This document shows, piece by piece, positions 48,306 through 57,990 of a DNA stretch of 64,000 bases. Each line of letters opens with the position of its first letter. Position 1 is the stretch's first letter. The DNA comes from Mucilaginibacter gotjawali. Lineage in GTDB: Bacteria > Bacteroidota > Bacteroidia > Sphingobacteriales > Sphingobacteriaceae. The position numbers and the translations under genes are program-made. The notes beneath the pieces are model-generated. The model had not been told where the DNA came from. It ran no database searches and was given only the letters and a program-made list of their open reading frames with translations. The stretch spans positions 4,712,001-4,776,000 of the forward strand of contig NZ_AP017313.1 of the NCBI RefSeq assembly GCF_002355435.1. Direction: 5' to 3'.

Positions 48306-49259
48306 ATGCGTGAGGCTTTATTTGTAAAACAAGGTAAAGAAAAGTGGAAAGGCTATGAAGATTTGAAAAATACCGGCCCGGATGAACTTGCCGAATCTTT
48401 TATTCAAATAACAGATGACCTTGCATACGCCAAAACGTTTTACCCAAAATCAAACACCACTAAATATTTAAATGGGCTGGCCTCTACCTTCCACCAATCT
48501 ATTTATAAGAATAAAAAAGAAAAAACGAATAGGTTCGTCACCTTCTGGAGTTATGAATTGCCCTTAGTTTTTTATAAACAGCGGAGAGCGCTTTTATATT
48601 CTTTCTTATTTTTCATGGTTTTTAGCCTGATGGGTGCCCTTTCTGCAAAATATGATAACACGTTTGTGCGCCTGATCATGGGCGATCAATATGTTAACAT
48701 GACCAATGCAAATATTGCCAAGGGCGATCCCTTTGGCGTTTATAAACAATCAAATCCGTTTTTAATGTTTGTCGGCATTGCTGCAAACAACATTATGGTT
48801 GAATTGATGATATTTGTAATGGGGATTTTTTTTTCGGTAGGGAGTATTTATCAGCTGCTAAAAAACGGCGTTATGCTGGGTGCATTCCAATATTATTTCT
48901 TTAGCAAAGGCTTTGGTTTGCAATCTATCCTGGTGATATGGTGTCATGGTACGCTCGAAATCTCTGCTATTATACTGGCAGGCGGTGCGGGGCTTGCTAT
49001 GGGTAACGGCTTTCTTTTTCCAAAAACCTATTCAAGATTTGAATCTTTAAAAAAGGGTGCAAAAGACGGACTAAAAATAGCAATAGGCCTGATCCCTGTA
49101 TTTTTAACCGCAGCTTTTTTTGAGGGTTTTATTACCCGCAAAACTGATATGCCGATATGGATAAGTATTGCTATATTAACCGGGTCGTTCTTGTTTATTA
49201 GCTGGTATGTTATTATATACCCCAGACACCTTAACCGAAAATTAAATCACAATAAATAA
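48306..49259 (+). CDS. Stage II sporulation protein M-like (SpoIIM) membrane protein
   Basis: 317 residues. N-terminal cytosolic helical part (about 1-90), then five hydrophobic segments in the SpoIIM/COG1300 pattern (YSFLFFMVFSLMGALS, FVGIAANNIMVELMIFVMGIFFSVGSIYQLLKNGVMLGAF, WCHGTLEISAIILAGGAGLAMG). GTLEISAI is characteristic. In non-sporulating bacteria this gene belongs to a MoxR/DUF58 membrane cluster, as here. First gene of the plus-strand operon running to 54484. Confidence 0.88.
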   Translation: MREALFVKQGKEKWKGYEDLKNTGPDELAESFIQITDDLAYAKTFYPKSNTTKYLNGLASTFHQSIYKNKKEKTNRFVTFWSYELPLVFYKQRRALLYSFLFFMVFSLMGALSAKYDNTFVRLIMGDQYVNMTNANIAKGDPFGVYKQSNPFLMFVGIAANNIMVELMIFVMGIFFSVGSIYQLLKNGVMLGAFQYYFFSKGFGLQSILVIWCHGTLEISAIILAGGAGLAMGNGFLFPKTYSRFESLKKGAKDGLKIAIGLIPVFLTAAFFEGFITRKTDMPIWISIAILTGSFLFISWYVIIYPRHLNRKLNHNK

Positions 49260-49265
49260 CCTTTT

Positions 49266-50162
49266 ATGAACCAACCTATTGAGCTTAGAAAAACACGGGA
49301 CTTTGGACAGGTAATTAACGATTCTTTTACTTTTTTAAAGGAAAACTTCAAACCATTATTTCTTTCATTGCTTATTATCTGCGGCTTTTTTATAGTTGTT
49401 GGTACGGTAACTTCAGTTTTTCAATATATGGGGATGATGAATTTGTACAGAGGGGCGTTCCCGTTTAATGCCAATGCAAATGCATATAATGTGCCTGAAT
49501 ATACGGTTACTTATTTTGTGAGCCTGCTTTTTAATGCCTTTGTTATGATCATGTTACAGGTTTGCATACACATGGTAACATTGTGTTATATCTCGGTATA
49601 TCTTCAAAAAGGAAATTTAAAACCAACTTTTGAAGAAGTTTGGGGCTATTTTAAATTTTATTTTTTCAGGGTGATCGGCAGTGGTATTGTTATTGCAATT
49701 TTAATAGGAGTTGGTTTCCTGCTTTGTGTTTTCCCAGGGATTTATGTTGCCAACGTTTTCTACCTGGTCATCCCCATTATTATTATCGAAAACACTTCAT
49801 TCAGTTATGCTTTTAACCGGAGTTTTAAGTTAATTAAAAATAATTGGTGGTTTGTATTCGGCATTATATTTATCACTTCATTGATCGTTGGCATTGCCAG
49901 CTCGTTTGCGGGTATTCCCCTAACTATTCTCACTGTTGGTTCCAGTTTCTTTTCAAACAAAAGCTTTACACTCCCCCTGCTTATATTTTTTAGCGCATTA
50001 AGGAATATTTTGATGCTTGCATATGCCTTATCAGCTATCGCGGTAGCATTATGTTACTTTAACCTTTCAGAAGAAAAAGAAGGGCTTGGTTTAATGGAAC
50101 GAATTGATAAGTTCGGTAAAAGCAATGAAAACGATTCTTCCCATCCTAAAGAAGAATACTAA
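49266..50162 (+). CDS. Polytopic membrane protein of the MoxR cluster
   Basis: 298 residues with six predicted membrane helices (PLFLSLLIICGFFIVVGTV, FNAFVMIMLQVCIHMVTLCYI, GSGIVIAILIGVGFLLCVFPGIYVANVFYLVIPIIII, FVFGIIFITSLIVGIASSFAG, ...). The start LRKTRDFGQVINDSFTFLKENFKPL and the LCVFPGIYVANVFYLVIPIII segment recall DUF975/DUF4013-type integral proteins found between SpoIIM and DUF4129 genes. Function unknown. Lies 6 bp after spoIIM-like and 2 bp before the DUF4129 gene. Confidence 0.75.
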   Translation: MNQPIELRKTRDFGQVINDSFTFLKENFKPLFLSLLIICGFFIVVGTVTSVFQYMGMMNLYRGAFPFNANANAYNVPEYTVTYFVSLLFNAFVMIMLQVCIHMVTLCYISVYLQKGNLKPTFEEVWGYFKFYFFRVIGSGIVIAILIGVGFLLCVFPGIYVANVFYLVIPIIIIENTSFSYAFNRSFKLIKNNWWFVFGIIFITSLIVGIASSFAGIPLTILTVGSSFFSNKSFTLPLLIFFSALRNILMLAYALSAIAVALCYFNLSEEKEGLGLMERIDKFGKSNENDSSHPKEEY

Positions 50163-50164
50163 AT

Positions 50165-50920
50165 ATGATGCGTCGGGTTTTCGTCTTTATTTTTTCGTTG
50201 GTATTTTCAATATTTTTATTGACTACGGCCCTTGCGTCCGGCAAAAAACATATCCAGGCAAAAATCAGGCCTGACAGTTCAAAAATAGAAGTAAAAAAAA
50301 TCAGCGATCAGGCAATTGAAAAGTTCAACCATGATAAGGATTTTGATTACCGCGAAGGTACGGCATATGACATGTCAGCCTGGACAAGGTTTTGGGCATG
50401 GGTAGCTTATATTATCGATTGGCTCTGGTCCAAGATTAAAAGCGCGTTTATTTCAGTTCCGGGCAGCGCAACCTTTTTAAAATACCTGTTGCTGGCCATC
50501 GCCATTGGTTTTGTGGTATATATTGTTTTAAAATCACTGGGGATCGACGTATCTAATTTATGGCGGCGTGAATCGAAAAAAATACAGGTCCCCTTTACGG
50601 AATCACTGGAAGATATTCATGGGATAGACTTTGATAGTGAAATTGAAAAGGCCATTTCACAACATAATTATCGGCTTGGCGTACGCCTATTGTACTTAAA
50701 GTGCCTGAAACAACTCAGCGATGGCAAACTAATAACCTGGCAAATTGATAAAACCAATGCCGCCTATTTATATGAGCTAACTGATGCGGAACAAAAACAA
50801 ACCTTCAGCTCATTAACAAAGGAATTTGAATATATATGGTATGGTAATTTTTCTATAGATCAAAAAGGCTTTAACGGAATTTACCAGCTTTTCCAGGACT
50901 TTAAAAAACAAATACTATGA
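50165..50920 (+). CDS. DUF4129 domain protein
   Basis: 251 residues: signal peptide, a periplasmic stretch of about 80 residues (SAWTRFWAWVAYIIDWLW), one membrane helix (FLKYLLLAIAIGFVVYIVL) and a cytosolic DUF4129 domain (KAISQHNYRLGVRLLYLKCLKQLSDGKLITWQIDKTN, ...EYIWYGNF). DUF4129 proteins accompany MoxR/DUF58 and transglutaminase genes. Overlaps the DUF4350 gene by ATGA. Confidence 0.85.
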   Translation: MMRRVFVFIFSLVFSIFLLTTALASGKKHIQAKIRPDSSKIEVKKISDQAIEKFNHDKDFDYREGTAYDMSAWTRFWAWVAYIIDWLWSKIKSAFISVPGSATFLKYLLLAIAIGFVVYIVLKSLGIDVSNLWRRESKKIQVPFTESLEDIHGIDFDSEIEKAISQHNYRLGVRLLYLKCLKQLSDGKLITWQIDKTNAAYLYELTDAEQKQTFSSLTKEFEYIWYGNFSIDQKGFNGIYQLFQDFKKQIL

Positions 50921-52098
50921 AAAGCAAAAGCCTGAAAATATACCTGATCAGCGCCGGCATTTTACTGGTATTGTACATTATTGCGGAGGCGAATCGCCCT
51001 AAATCAATTAACTGGATCGATACATTAAATCATAACGATAAAATACCTTTCGGAACCTATATCATGTTCGAAAGGTTAAATGATATATATCCCGGTGCGC
51101 ATATTGTTACTTACCGCCAACCGGTATATAGTGTTTTAGCCGAAGATTCTGTAAAAAATACATCGTACATCATCGTGGCCCCTGATGTGGAACTTACTGA
51201 AACTGATTATGACCAATTGGTAAAATATGTAAAAGCAGGCAATGATGTTTTTATAGGCGCAAAGTATTTTGGAAAGCTGATCAAAAAGGAATTAAAAGTT
51301 GAAACACGACAAACCTTTAATTTAAACAAAGCCGACTCCGTGCATTTTTTAAGCCCCGCCTTAAATCCTGATAAATATTATGGCTTGTTAAAAGGTGTAG
51401 GGAATATTTACTTCAATAATTTTGATACTTCCAAAACCATTGTAATCGGCGAAAATGCCGAGCATCGGGCTAATTTCCTGAAATTCAAGATGGGTAAGGG
51501 TGCCTTATATTTAATGGCCAATCCCAAATTTTTTGGCAATTACAGCATGCTCAATGTCCAGGGCCGCGCATACGCCTCAACAGCACTGTCATTTGTAAAA
51601 AATACCGACCAGGTTATCTGGGATGAATATTATACCATAGGTGATGAAACAAACGACTCGCCTATGCGGGTATTTTTTAGTCATGCTACTTTGGCTTGGG
51701 CTTATTACATCACCCTTTTCTCCTTGTTAGCTTTCGTACTATTTGAAATTAAAAGGCGCCAGCGCGTTATTCCGGTTATTGAGCCACTAAGCAATTCAAC
51801 GCTGGATTTTGTTAATGTAGTCGGCCAGGTTTATTACGAAAAACGCGACAACGCAAATATCGCCCGGAAAAATATTCTCTATTTTTTGTCGCGCCTGCGC
51901 GATGAATTCCAAATTAAAACCAATAGCCTTGACGCAGAATTTAAAGAGAATTTGTCGGGCAAATTTGGTTTCGACAAAACGTTTTCCGAAAATTTTGTCG
52001 ACTACTTAAATTATATAAATGAAAAGGATCACGTTACCGATCGTGACCTTATTAAATTAGACAATTTTATAGAAGAATTTTATACCAAATCAAGGTAA
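50917..52098 (+). CDS. DUF4350 domain protein
   Basis: 393 residues: N-terminal membrane anchor (IYLISAGILLVLYIIAEA), periplasmic DUF4350 domain (IPFGTYIMFERLNDIYPGAHIVTYRQ, LVKYVKAGNDVFIGAKYFG; a gasdermin- or glutamine-amidotransferase-like fold often proposed), a second helix near 255 (AWAYYITLFSLLAFVLF), and a cytosolic tail. Start overlaps the DUF4129 stop; the MoxR gene begins 1 bp after its stop, indicating strict co-translation. Confidence 0.85.
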   Translation: MKSKSLKIYLISAGILLVLYIIAEANRPKSINWIDTLNHNDKIPFGTYIMFERLNDIYPGAHIVTYRQPVYSVLAEDSVKNTSYIIVAPDVELTETDYDQLVKYVKAGNDVFIGAKYFGKLIKKELKVETRQTFNLNKADSVHFLSPALNPDKYYGLLKGVGNIYFNNFDTSKTIVIGENAEHRANFLKFKMGKGALYLMANPKFFGNYSMLNVQGRAYASTALSFVKNTDQVIWDEYYTIGDETNDSPMRVFFSHATLAWAYYITLFSLLAFVLFEIKRRQRVIPVIEPLSNSTLDFVNVVGQVYYEKRDNANIARKNILYFLSRLRDEFQIKTNSLDAEFKENLSGKFGFDKTFSENFVDYLNYINEKDHVTDRDLIKLDNFIEEFYTKSR

Positions 52099-52099
52099 T

Positions 52100-53077
52100 A
52101 TGGAAGATGAACTATTTGAACAGAGAACCGATCTCAGCAAGTTGAGCCATGCTGTCGAACAAATAAAAACCACGCTTGCGAAAATCATTGTGGGCCAGCA
52201 GGAGAGTATCGACCTGTTGATCGCCGGGATCCTGGCCGATGGACATATTTTGATAGAAGGTGTTCCGGGTGTGGCAAAAACATTGACAGCGAAGTTAATT
52301 GCCAGGTCGATAAAAGCACAGTACTCGCGCATCCAGTTTACGCCCGACCTGATGCCTTCGGATATTTTGGGCACATCAGTTTTTAACCCAAAAACAACAG
52401 AGTTTGAGTTTAAGCACGGGCCGGTTTTTGGCAATATCATCCTGATAGATGAAATTAACCGCGCACCCGCCAAAACACAGTCGGCTTTGTTTGAGGTGAT
52501 GGAGGAGCGCCAGGTAACCATTGACGGCCAGACCTATAAAATGCAGGAACCGTTTACTGTATTGGCGACCCAGAACCCTGTTGAACACGAAGGCACCTAC
52601 CGCCTTCCGGAAGCACAACTGGACAGGTTTATCTTTAAGATAGAAGTTAAATATCCATCACTTGACGAAGAGATTGCGATCCTGACACAGCAACACCAGC
52701 ATAAAACAGCTGAACAGCTGCTCGATATACAGCCTGTGTTATCAGGTGACGATATTGTTGCTATCAGGAACCAGGTTTTAGGCCTGCATGTAGAGGAAAA
52801 GCTCCTGGTATATGTTGCGAAACTGATCCACGAAAGCCGCAATAACAAGTCATTATATCTGGGGGGCTCACCACGTGCTTCGCTCGCCATCGTAAATGCT
52901 GCAAAAGCCATAGCTGCCATCAGGGGCCGCGACTTTGTAACACCCGACGATATTATTTACGTAGCCGCGCCGGTTTTAAGGCACAGGATAATGCTTACGC
53001 CCGATAAGGAAATGGAAGGCGCATCCCCTGATGATATCATTGCGCAAATGATCGGGAAAATTGAGGTACCGAGGTGA
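52100..53077 (+). CDS. MoxR family AAA+ ATPase
   Basis: 325 residues. AAA+ core with Walker A GVPGVAKT (about 53), Walker B ILIDEINRAPAKTQ (about 115), sensor 1 FTVLATQNPVEHEGTY and arginine region EAQLDRFIF; C-terminal lid GGSPRASLAIVNAAKAIAAIRGRDFVTPDDI. MoxR ATPases act as chaperones that activate partner proteins, often with vWA-domain proteins; the DUF58 protein encoded next is the usual partner. The cluster probably controls envelope function, but its target is unknown. Confidence 0.95.
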   Translation: MEDELFEQRTDLSKLSHAVEQIKTTLAKIIVGQQESIDLLIAGILADGHILIEGVPGVAKTLTAKLIARSIKAQYSRIQFTPDLMPSDILGTSVFNPKTTEFEFKHGPVFGNIILIDEINRAPAKTQSALFEVMEERQVTIDGQTYKMQEPFTVLATQNPVEHEGTYRLPEAQLDRFIFKIEVKYPSLDEEIAILTQQHQHKTAEQLLDIQPVLSGDDIVAIRNQVLGLHVEEKLLVYVAKLIHESRNNKSLYLGGSPRASLAIVNAAKAIAAIRGRDFVTPDDIIYVAAPVLRHRIMLTPDKEMEGASPDDIIAQMIGKIEVPR

Positions 53078-53137
53078 ATTGGTGAGTAGTGAGTAGTGAA
53101 AGGTAATTTACATGTCAGCATCCAACTATAAAAAATA

Positions 53138-54484
53138 GTGAAGAAAGGTTCAGGTCTGTTTTATAAAAATCTGTTTTTAACTAACCGGTTATTTACCGCG
53201 CTGGGAGGCTGTGTAGTGTTGTTTCTGCTGGCTTTCTTTTTTCCATGGTTGGGTATCATACCCGAACTCGCCTTCTATTGCCTGGTTGTGCTGATGATGA
53301 TGGATCTTTTTATGCTTTACCGCGTAAAAAAAGGCATTTTCGCCAAACGGCATGCCCCCGAACGCCTCAGCAATAATGATGATAACGAACTGGGGATCTA
53401 TATTGAAAACTGGTACCCTTTTAATATTACTGCTGGTATTATTGATGAAATACCCATCCAGTTTCAAAAACGAGACCTTTGGTTCGATACAGAACTGAAG
53501 CCTCAGCAACGCAAACTAATCAACTATATCCTGCGGCCAACCAAACGCGGCGAGTATGAGTTCGGGTTGGTAAGGGTATTCGTAAAATCGCCTTTAAAGC
53601 TCATCAGCAGGCGTTACAACTTCGGTAAGGGCGAAACCTTACCAGTTTACCCTTCGTTCCTGCAGATGCGGAAATATGAGCTAATGGCCATATCTGATCA
53701 CCTATCGGAGCTGGGCATCAAAAAAATGCGAAGGCTGGGCCATAGCCTGGAGTTTGAACAAGTAAAAAACTATGTACAGGGAGACGATTTCCGCACCATC
53801 AACTGGAAAGCCACTGCAAGGCGCGGAAGCCTGATGGTTAACTCTTACACTGACGAAAAATCTCAGCATGTATACTGTGTCATAGACAAATCAAGGGCCA
53901 TGAAAATGCCTTTTGAAGGTTTGAGCCTGCTTGACTATGCCATCAATGCCAGCCTGGTACTCTCCAACATCGCTTTGCTAAAAGAAGACAAAGCAGGCCT
54001 GATCACCGTAGCCGAAAAAATTGGCGCAGTAGTACCTGCCGACAGGAAGCCTACACAGACCAACAAAATACTGGAGATTTTATACAAGGAGAAGACCCGC
54101 TACCTGGAAACAAATATGGAGCTGCTGTATAGCACTGTCCGTAATGTGATTAAACAGCGCAGCCTGGTGGTATTTTTCACCAATTACGAAAGCATCTCGT
54201 CCCTGCAAAGGCAGCTCCCTTACCTAAAAAGGATCGCTAAATTCCATTTGTTGCTGGTGGTATTTTTTGAGAATACCGAATTGAAAAAACTGAGCGAAAA
54301 ACCGGCAGCCGATGTGGAAGGCATCTATATAAAAACCATCGCCGAAAAGTTTGCTTATGACAAAAAACTGATCGTTAAGGAACTGGCAAAAAACAACATC
54401 CAATCTATTTTAAGCACCCCGCAAAACCTGACCGTAAATACCATTAACCGCTACCTGGAAATAAAAGCTAAACAAAGGATTTGA
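53138..54484 (+). CDS. DUF58 domain protein
   Basis: 448 residues with GTG start 53138 (no ATG fits better). Two N-terminal membrane helices (FTALGGCVVLFLLAFFFPWL, FYCLVVLMMMDLFML), an Ig-like periplasmic stretch, and the DUF58 core LEFEQVKNYVQGDDFRTINWKATARRGSLMVNSYTDEKSQHVYCVIDKSRAMKM, which is vWA-like (DKSRAM matches a DxSxS-type site). Partner of the MoxR ATPase. The 60-bp gap before it contains GTGAGTAGTGAGTAGTG words. Confidence 0.92.
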   Translation: MKKGSGLFYKNLFLTNRLFTALGGCVVLFLLAFFFPWLGIIPELAFYCLVVLMMMDLFMLYRVKKGIFAKRHAPERLSNNDDNELGIYIENWYPFNITAGIIDEIPIQFQKRDLWFDTELKPQQRKLINYILRPTKRGEYEFGLVRVFVKSPLKLISRRYNFGKGETLPVYPSFLQMRKYELMAISDHLSELGIKKMRRLGHSLEFEQVKNYVQGDDFRTINWKATARRGSLMVNSYTDEKSQHVYCVIDKSRAMKMPFEGLSLLDYAINASLVLSNIALLKEDKAGLITVAEKIGAVVPADRKPTQTNKILEILYKEKTRYLETNMELLYSTVRNVIKQRSLVVFFTNYESISSLQRQLPYLKRIAKFHLLLVVFFENTELKKLSEKPAADVEGIYIKTIAEKFAYDKKLIVKELAKNNIQSILSTPQNLTVNTINRYLEIKAKQRI

Positions 54485-54571
54485 TCAGCCTGATTCAACG
54501 TGACATTTGCCGTTTTTTGATTTTGATCTAACTTAAGTGGCGACACTTTTTGAATTTTATTGTATTTGTGT

Positions 54572-54793
54572 ATGCCCGAAGTAATTATTAAATATAAAAA
54601 CATAAAAGCTTTGAAAGCTCTGCAGGAATTAGCAAAAACCTTTGATTTAGTAATTGAACAGCCTGAAGGCAAAAAACCACGATTAGATTTGCCAGTAAGG
54701 TTTGCTCAAAAACCGGATGCCAATGCTTTATCTGGCATATGGAAGGATAAGCCGGTTACGCTTGAAGAATTGCGTAAAAAAGCCTGGGGGTGA
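54572..54793 (+). CDS. Small antitoxin-like protein, orphan
   Basis: 73 residues from ATG 54572 (MPEVIIKYKNIKALKALQELAKTFDLVIEQ); an earlier TTG start would add four residues. The C-terminal ALSGIWKDKPVTLEELRKKAWG (short basic helix after a flexible linker) is the layout of type II antitoxins that wrap around a toxin. No toxin follows: the next gene, on the opposite strand, is mscS. It may be a solitary antitoxin or an unrelated small protein. Confidence 0.5.
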   Translation: MPEVIIKYKNIKALKALQELAKTFDLVIEQPEGKKPRLDLPVRFAQKPDANALSGIWKDKPVTLEELRKKAWG

Positions 54794-54798
54794 AAAGC

Positions 54799-55587
54799 CT
54801 AACCCGGTTTTGGGAAAGCAATGCCGGCAGCGGCCATTTTCTTCAGGATATTCTCCATTAATGAAATTTTAACCGACAAAAAATCATCCGGCAAAACCCA
54901 AACGTTTACGGTAAAACGGATACTGTCCACATCCATGGCAATAACTCCTACCCTAACCGGGAAATCCACTAAAATACTTTTCTCAGCCTTTATAATGTCA
55001 AGTACAATTGCTTTGGCTTTATCAATATCAGCCGCATAGCCCATTTTAAATTCAAAGTCCAGTCGCCTGCGGTTCTCACGGCTAACATTTACAATTACTT
55101 CGTTAAACAGCTTGCCATTGGGGATGATGATAGTTTTATTATCAACCGTTAATAACACCGTATAAAAAATCTGTATCGATGTTACTTTACCCTCCTGTCC
55201 CTGGGCTACAATACTGTCGTCAAGCTCAAATGGTTTTAGTAAAAGAATGAGCACTCCGCCGGCAAAATTTTGGAAGGTGCCCGATAGCGCCAAACCTGCC
55301 GCCACGCTAAATGCCCCTATAATAGTGGTAAACTCCGTTAAGGGCCAGCCAAGTATCTTCATCACTACGATGATCAGCAAAATATAAAAGGCAGTGATGG
55401 TTAAGCTTAAAAAGAACGGCTGTAAAGACGAGTGTACATGCCTTCTGGCCAAACGGTTGCTAAGCTTCGATCTGAGGAACCTGATCAGTTTTAACCCGAT
55501 AAGTAATATGATGACTGCGACCAGGAAACGGGCGCCGTTGATTAATAACCAGTCGTAAACCAGGTCGTAATATTTTTGAAGCTTCAT
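54799..55587 (-). CDS. mscS: Small-conductance mechanosensitive channel, MscS family
   Basis: 262 residues, near the minimal MscS size. Three membrane helices, the third being the pore helix GAFSVAAGLALSGTFQNFAGGVLILLLKPFELDD with the Gly/Ala packing surface. Then the beta domain (VTSIQIFYTVLLTVDNKTIIIPNG) and the alpha/beta vestibule (FEFKMGYAADIDKAKAIV). Releases solutes on osmotic downshock. Monocistronic, convergent with the antitoxin-like gene. Confidence 0.92.
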   Translation of the reverse strand: MKLQKYYDLVYDWLLINGARFLVAVIILLIGLKLIRFLRSKLSNRLARRHVHSSLQPFFLSLTITAFYILLIIVVMKILGWPLTEFTTIIGAFSVAAGLALSGTFQNFAGGVLILLLKPFELDDSIVAQGQEGKVTSIQIFYTVLLTVDNKTIIIPNGKLFNEVIVNVSRENRRRLDFEFKMGYAADIDKAKAIVLDIIKAEKSILVDFPVRVGVIAMDVDSIRFTVNVWVLPDDFLSVKISLMENILKKMAAAGIAFPKPG

Positions 55588-55871
55588 AAAGCTGCAAAGT
55601 TAGGGATTTATTATTTACCGTAAATAGTAATAAACAGTTCGGGGCCCTTAATGAACAACCAATCAACTATTTGGCTTTGTAAAAATTTCGTTTTTCCGGT
55701 CAGATGTTTCATAGCACGGATGCTGATTCAAATGCTGTGCCTGAATTACCATATATTGAATCTTAAACAAATTTACCCCGTATTGTAACTCAAAAAATAC
55801 AAAATCAATCATTTGATTAACAAATGACCCTCCATTTACCCCATCATGACAATGCAAAAGTGTATAAAAAC

Positions 55872-55903
55872 AAAACCCTGTCTGTTTTACCAGACAGGGT
55901 TTT
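55872..55903. terminator. Strong bidirectional terminator
   Basis: AAAACCCTGTCTG, loop TTTTAC, CAGACAGGGTTTT: 13-bp stem with A-tract and T-tract on the two sides. It lies about 90 bp past the groEL stop on the minus strand. Confidence 0.9.
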
Positions 55904-55909
55904 AAGAAA

Positions 55910-55987
55910 AGTCTTGAGTCCTGAGTCTTAAGTCAAAAGTAAATACCACTTTTGACTTAAGACTTTCGACTCCAGACTCAGGACTTC
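55910..55987. repeat. AGTCTTAAGTC inverted word-repeat chain downstream of groEL
   Basis: GAGTCCTGAGTCTTAAGTC and AAAAGT on one side face ACTTTTGACTTAAGACT and GACTCAGGACTT on the other with a loop of about 8 nt. It forms one of the longest potential hairpins in the window and is the same family as 39885-39968. Confidence 0.75.
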
Positions 55988-55991
55988 ATGA

Positions 55992-57626
55992 TTACATCAT
56001 GCCGCCCATGCCACCGCCGCCCATTGGAGGACCGCCGGCTTTTTCGTCTTCAGGATCATCAGCCAACACGCATTCTGTTGTTAACAACATTGCTGCAATT
56101 GACGCTGCGTTTTCCAAAGCTATACGGCCTACTTTAGTTGGGTCAATAACACCTGCACCAATTAAGTTTTCGTACTTATCGGTGCGTGCATTGTAACCAA
56201 AGTCACCTGTTCCTTCTTTAACTTTTTGAACTACGATAGAACCTTCGATACCTGCGTTTTCGCAAATCTGGCGTAAAGGCTCTTCGATAGCGCGACGGAT
56301 GATCTGGATACCAGTATTTTCGTCTTCGTTAACACCTTTTAGGCCGGTAAGGGCAGCAACCGCGCGAATGAAAGCAACACCACCACCTGCAACAATACCT
56401 TCTTCAACAGCCGCACGGGTTGCATGTAAAGCATCATCAACACGGTCTTTCTTTTCTTTCATTTCAACTTCGGTAGCAGCACCTACGTAAAGTACAGCAA
56501 CACCGCCTGATAATTTGGCCAAACGTTCCTGTAATTTTTCGCGGTCATAATCAGATGTAGTTGATTCGATCTGAGATTTGATCTGGCTTACGCGTGATTT
56601 GATCTCTTCTGATTTACCAGCACCGTTGATAACTGTTGTATTATCTTTGTCGATAACGATTTTCTCAGCAGTACCTAAGTAAGTAAGATCGGCGTTTTCT
56701 AATTTATAACCTCTTTCTTCTGAAATTACAGTACCACCGGTTAAGATAGCCAGATCTTCCAGCATTGCTTTCCTGCGATCACCAAAGCCTGGTGCTTTAA
56801 CAGCAGCAACCTTCAGCGAGCCGCGGATCTTGTTAACTACCAAAGTAGCTAAAGCTTCGCCGTCAAGGTCTTCAGCAATAATTAAAAGTGGTTTGCCTGT
56901 TTGAACCTGTTTTTCAAGGATAGGAAGTAATTCCTTCATGGAAGAGATTTTTTTATCATAGATCAGGATATATGGATTATCCAGTTCAACTTCCATTTTA
57001 TCAGCATTGGTCACAAAGTATGGAGAAAGGTAACCACGGTCAAATTGCATACCTTCAACAGTTTTAACTTCTGTTTCAGTTCCTTTTGCTTCTTCAACAG
57101 TGATCACACCATCTTTACCAACTTTAGCCATCGCTTCAGCGATCAATGAACCAATGATCTCATCGTTATTAGCCGAAATAGCTGCAACTTGTTTGATCTT
57201 GTTATTGTCTTCGCCAACTGTTTGTGATTGTTTTTTCAGATCTTCAACAACGGCTGCAACAGCTTTGTCGATACCGCGTTTTAAATCCATAGGATTTGCA
57301 CCGGCAGCTACGTTTTTAATACCTGCGGTTACAATTGCCTGAGCTAATACGGTAGCAGTGGTAGTACCGTCACCTGCCTGGTCAGCAGTTTTTGAGGCTA
57401 CTTCTTTAACCATTTGGGCCCCCATATTTTCTAAAGCATCTTTTAATTCGATCTCTTTAGCAACAGTTACACCGTCTTTTGTAATGATAGGTGAACCGAA
57501 TTTTTTATCAATAATTACGTTACGACCTTTAGGGCCTAATGTTACTTTAACCGCATTGGCTAAAATATCCACGCCGCGTTTAAGGGCATCGCGTGCTTCA
57601 ACATTGTATTTAACTTGTTTTGCCAT
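55992..57626 (-). CDS. groL: Chaperonin GroEL
   Basis: 544-residue 60-kDa chaperonin. MAKQVKYNVEARDALKRGVD, ATP-site DGTTTAT, VTLGPKGRNV and EEGIVAGGGVA are diagnostic, and the C-terminus carries the GGM-type tail (GGPPMGGGGMGGMM). Encoded after groES on the same strand with an 88-bp gap containing ATTAGTGATTTAGTGAATTAG words. No CIRCE operator was found upstream. Confidence 0.98.
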   Translation of the reverse strand: MAKQVKYNVEARDALKRGVDILANAVKVTLGPKGRNVIIDKKFGSPIITKDGVTVAKEIELKDALENMGAQMVKEVASKTADQAGDGTTTATVLAQAIVTAGIKNVAAGANPMDLKRGIDKAVAAVVEDLKKQSQTVGEDNNKIKQVAAISANNDEIIGSLIAEAMAKVGKDGVITVEEAKGTETEVKTVEGMQFDRGYLSPYFVTNADKMEVELDNPYILIYDKKISSMKELLPILEKQVQTGKPLLIIAEDLDGEALATLVVNKIRGSLKVAAVKAPGFGDRRKAMLEDLAILTGGTVISEERGYKLENADLTYLGTAEKIVIDKDNTTVINGAGKSEEIKSRVSQIKSQIESTTSDYDREKLQERLAKLSGGVAVLYVGAATEVEMKEKKDRVDDALHATRAAVEEGIVAGGGVAFIRAVAALTGLKGVNEDENTGIQIIRRAIEEPLRQICENAGIEGSIVVQKVKEGTGDFGYNARTDKYENLIGAGVIDPTKVGRIALENAASIAAMLLTTECVLADDPEDEKAGGPPMGGGGMGGMM

Positions 57627-57714
57627 GATTTTTAATTTTTGAATTAGTGATTTAGTGAATTAGTGATTGAAGGCCTGATTCGATAATTCAATCCTTCAAT
57701 AATTCAATAATTGA

Positions 57715-57990
57715 TTAAAGAACGGCGTAAATATCAGATTCACGCATAATTAAATACTCCTTGCCTTCGTAGGTGATCTCGGTACCTGCATACTTACCAT
57801 ATAAAACATGGTCACCAACTTTAACGGTCAAAGGCTCATCTACTTTTCCGTCGCCTACAGCAACAATAGTTCCGCGCTGAGGTTTTTCTTTAGCAGTATC
57901 CGGAATAATGATCCCGGAAGCAGTTTTCTCTTCGGCCGGAGCAGCTTCCACTACTACCCTGTCTCCGATAGGTTTAATGTTTAATGACAT
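57715..57990 (-). CDS. groS: Co-chaperonin GroES
   Basis: 91 residues. MSLNIKPIGDRVVVEAAPAEEKTASGIIIPDTAKEKPQRG contains the mobile loop, and LYGKYAGTEITYEGKEYLIMRESDIYAVL is the typical C-terminal half. It caps the GroEL ring. First gene of the groESL operon. The 284 bp upstream hold TTTTTCAGTTTTTCAG words at about 58128-58148 but no recognised heat-shock operator. Confidence 0.97.
   Translation of the reverse strand: MSLNIKPIGDRVVVEAAPAEEKTASGIIIPDTAKEKPQRGTIVAVGDGKVDEPLTVKVGDHVLYGKYAGTEITYEGKEYLIMRESDIYAVL

Larger units (their letters stand above)
55588..55991. other. mscS-groEL intergenic region
   Basis: 404 bp. The left 270 bp have no supported gene (a 64-codon frame at 55663-55857 lacks any protein-like character). 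The right part holds a strong terminator (55872-55903) and a self-complementary chain of AGTCTTGAGTC words (55910-55987). Confidence 0.6.

Noticed and set aside
55663..55857. 64-codon minus-strand frame between mscS and groEL
   Set aside because: No ribosome-binding context or recognisable protein pattern.
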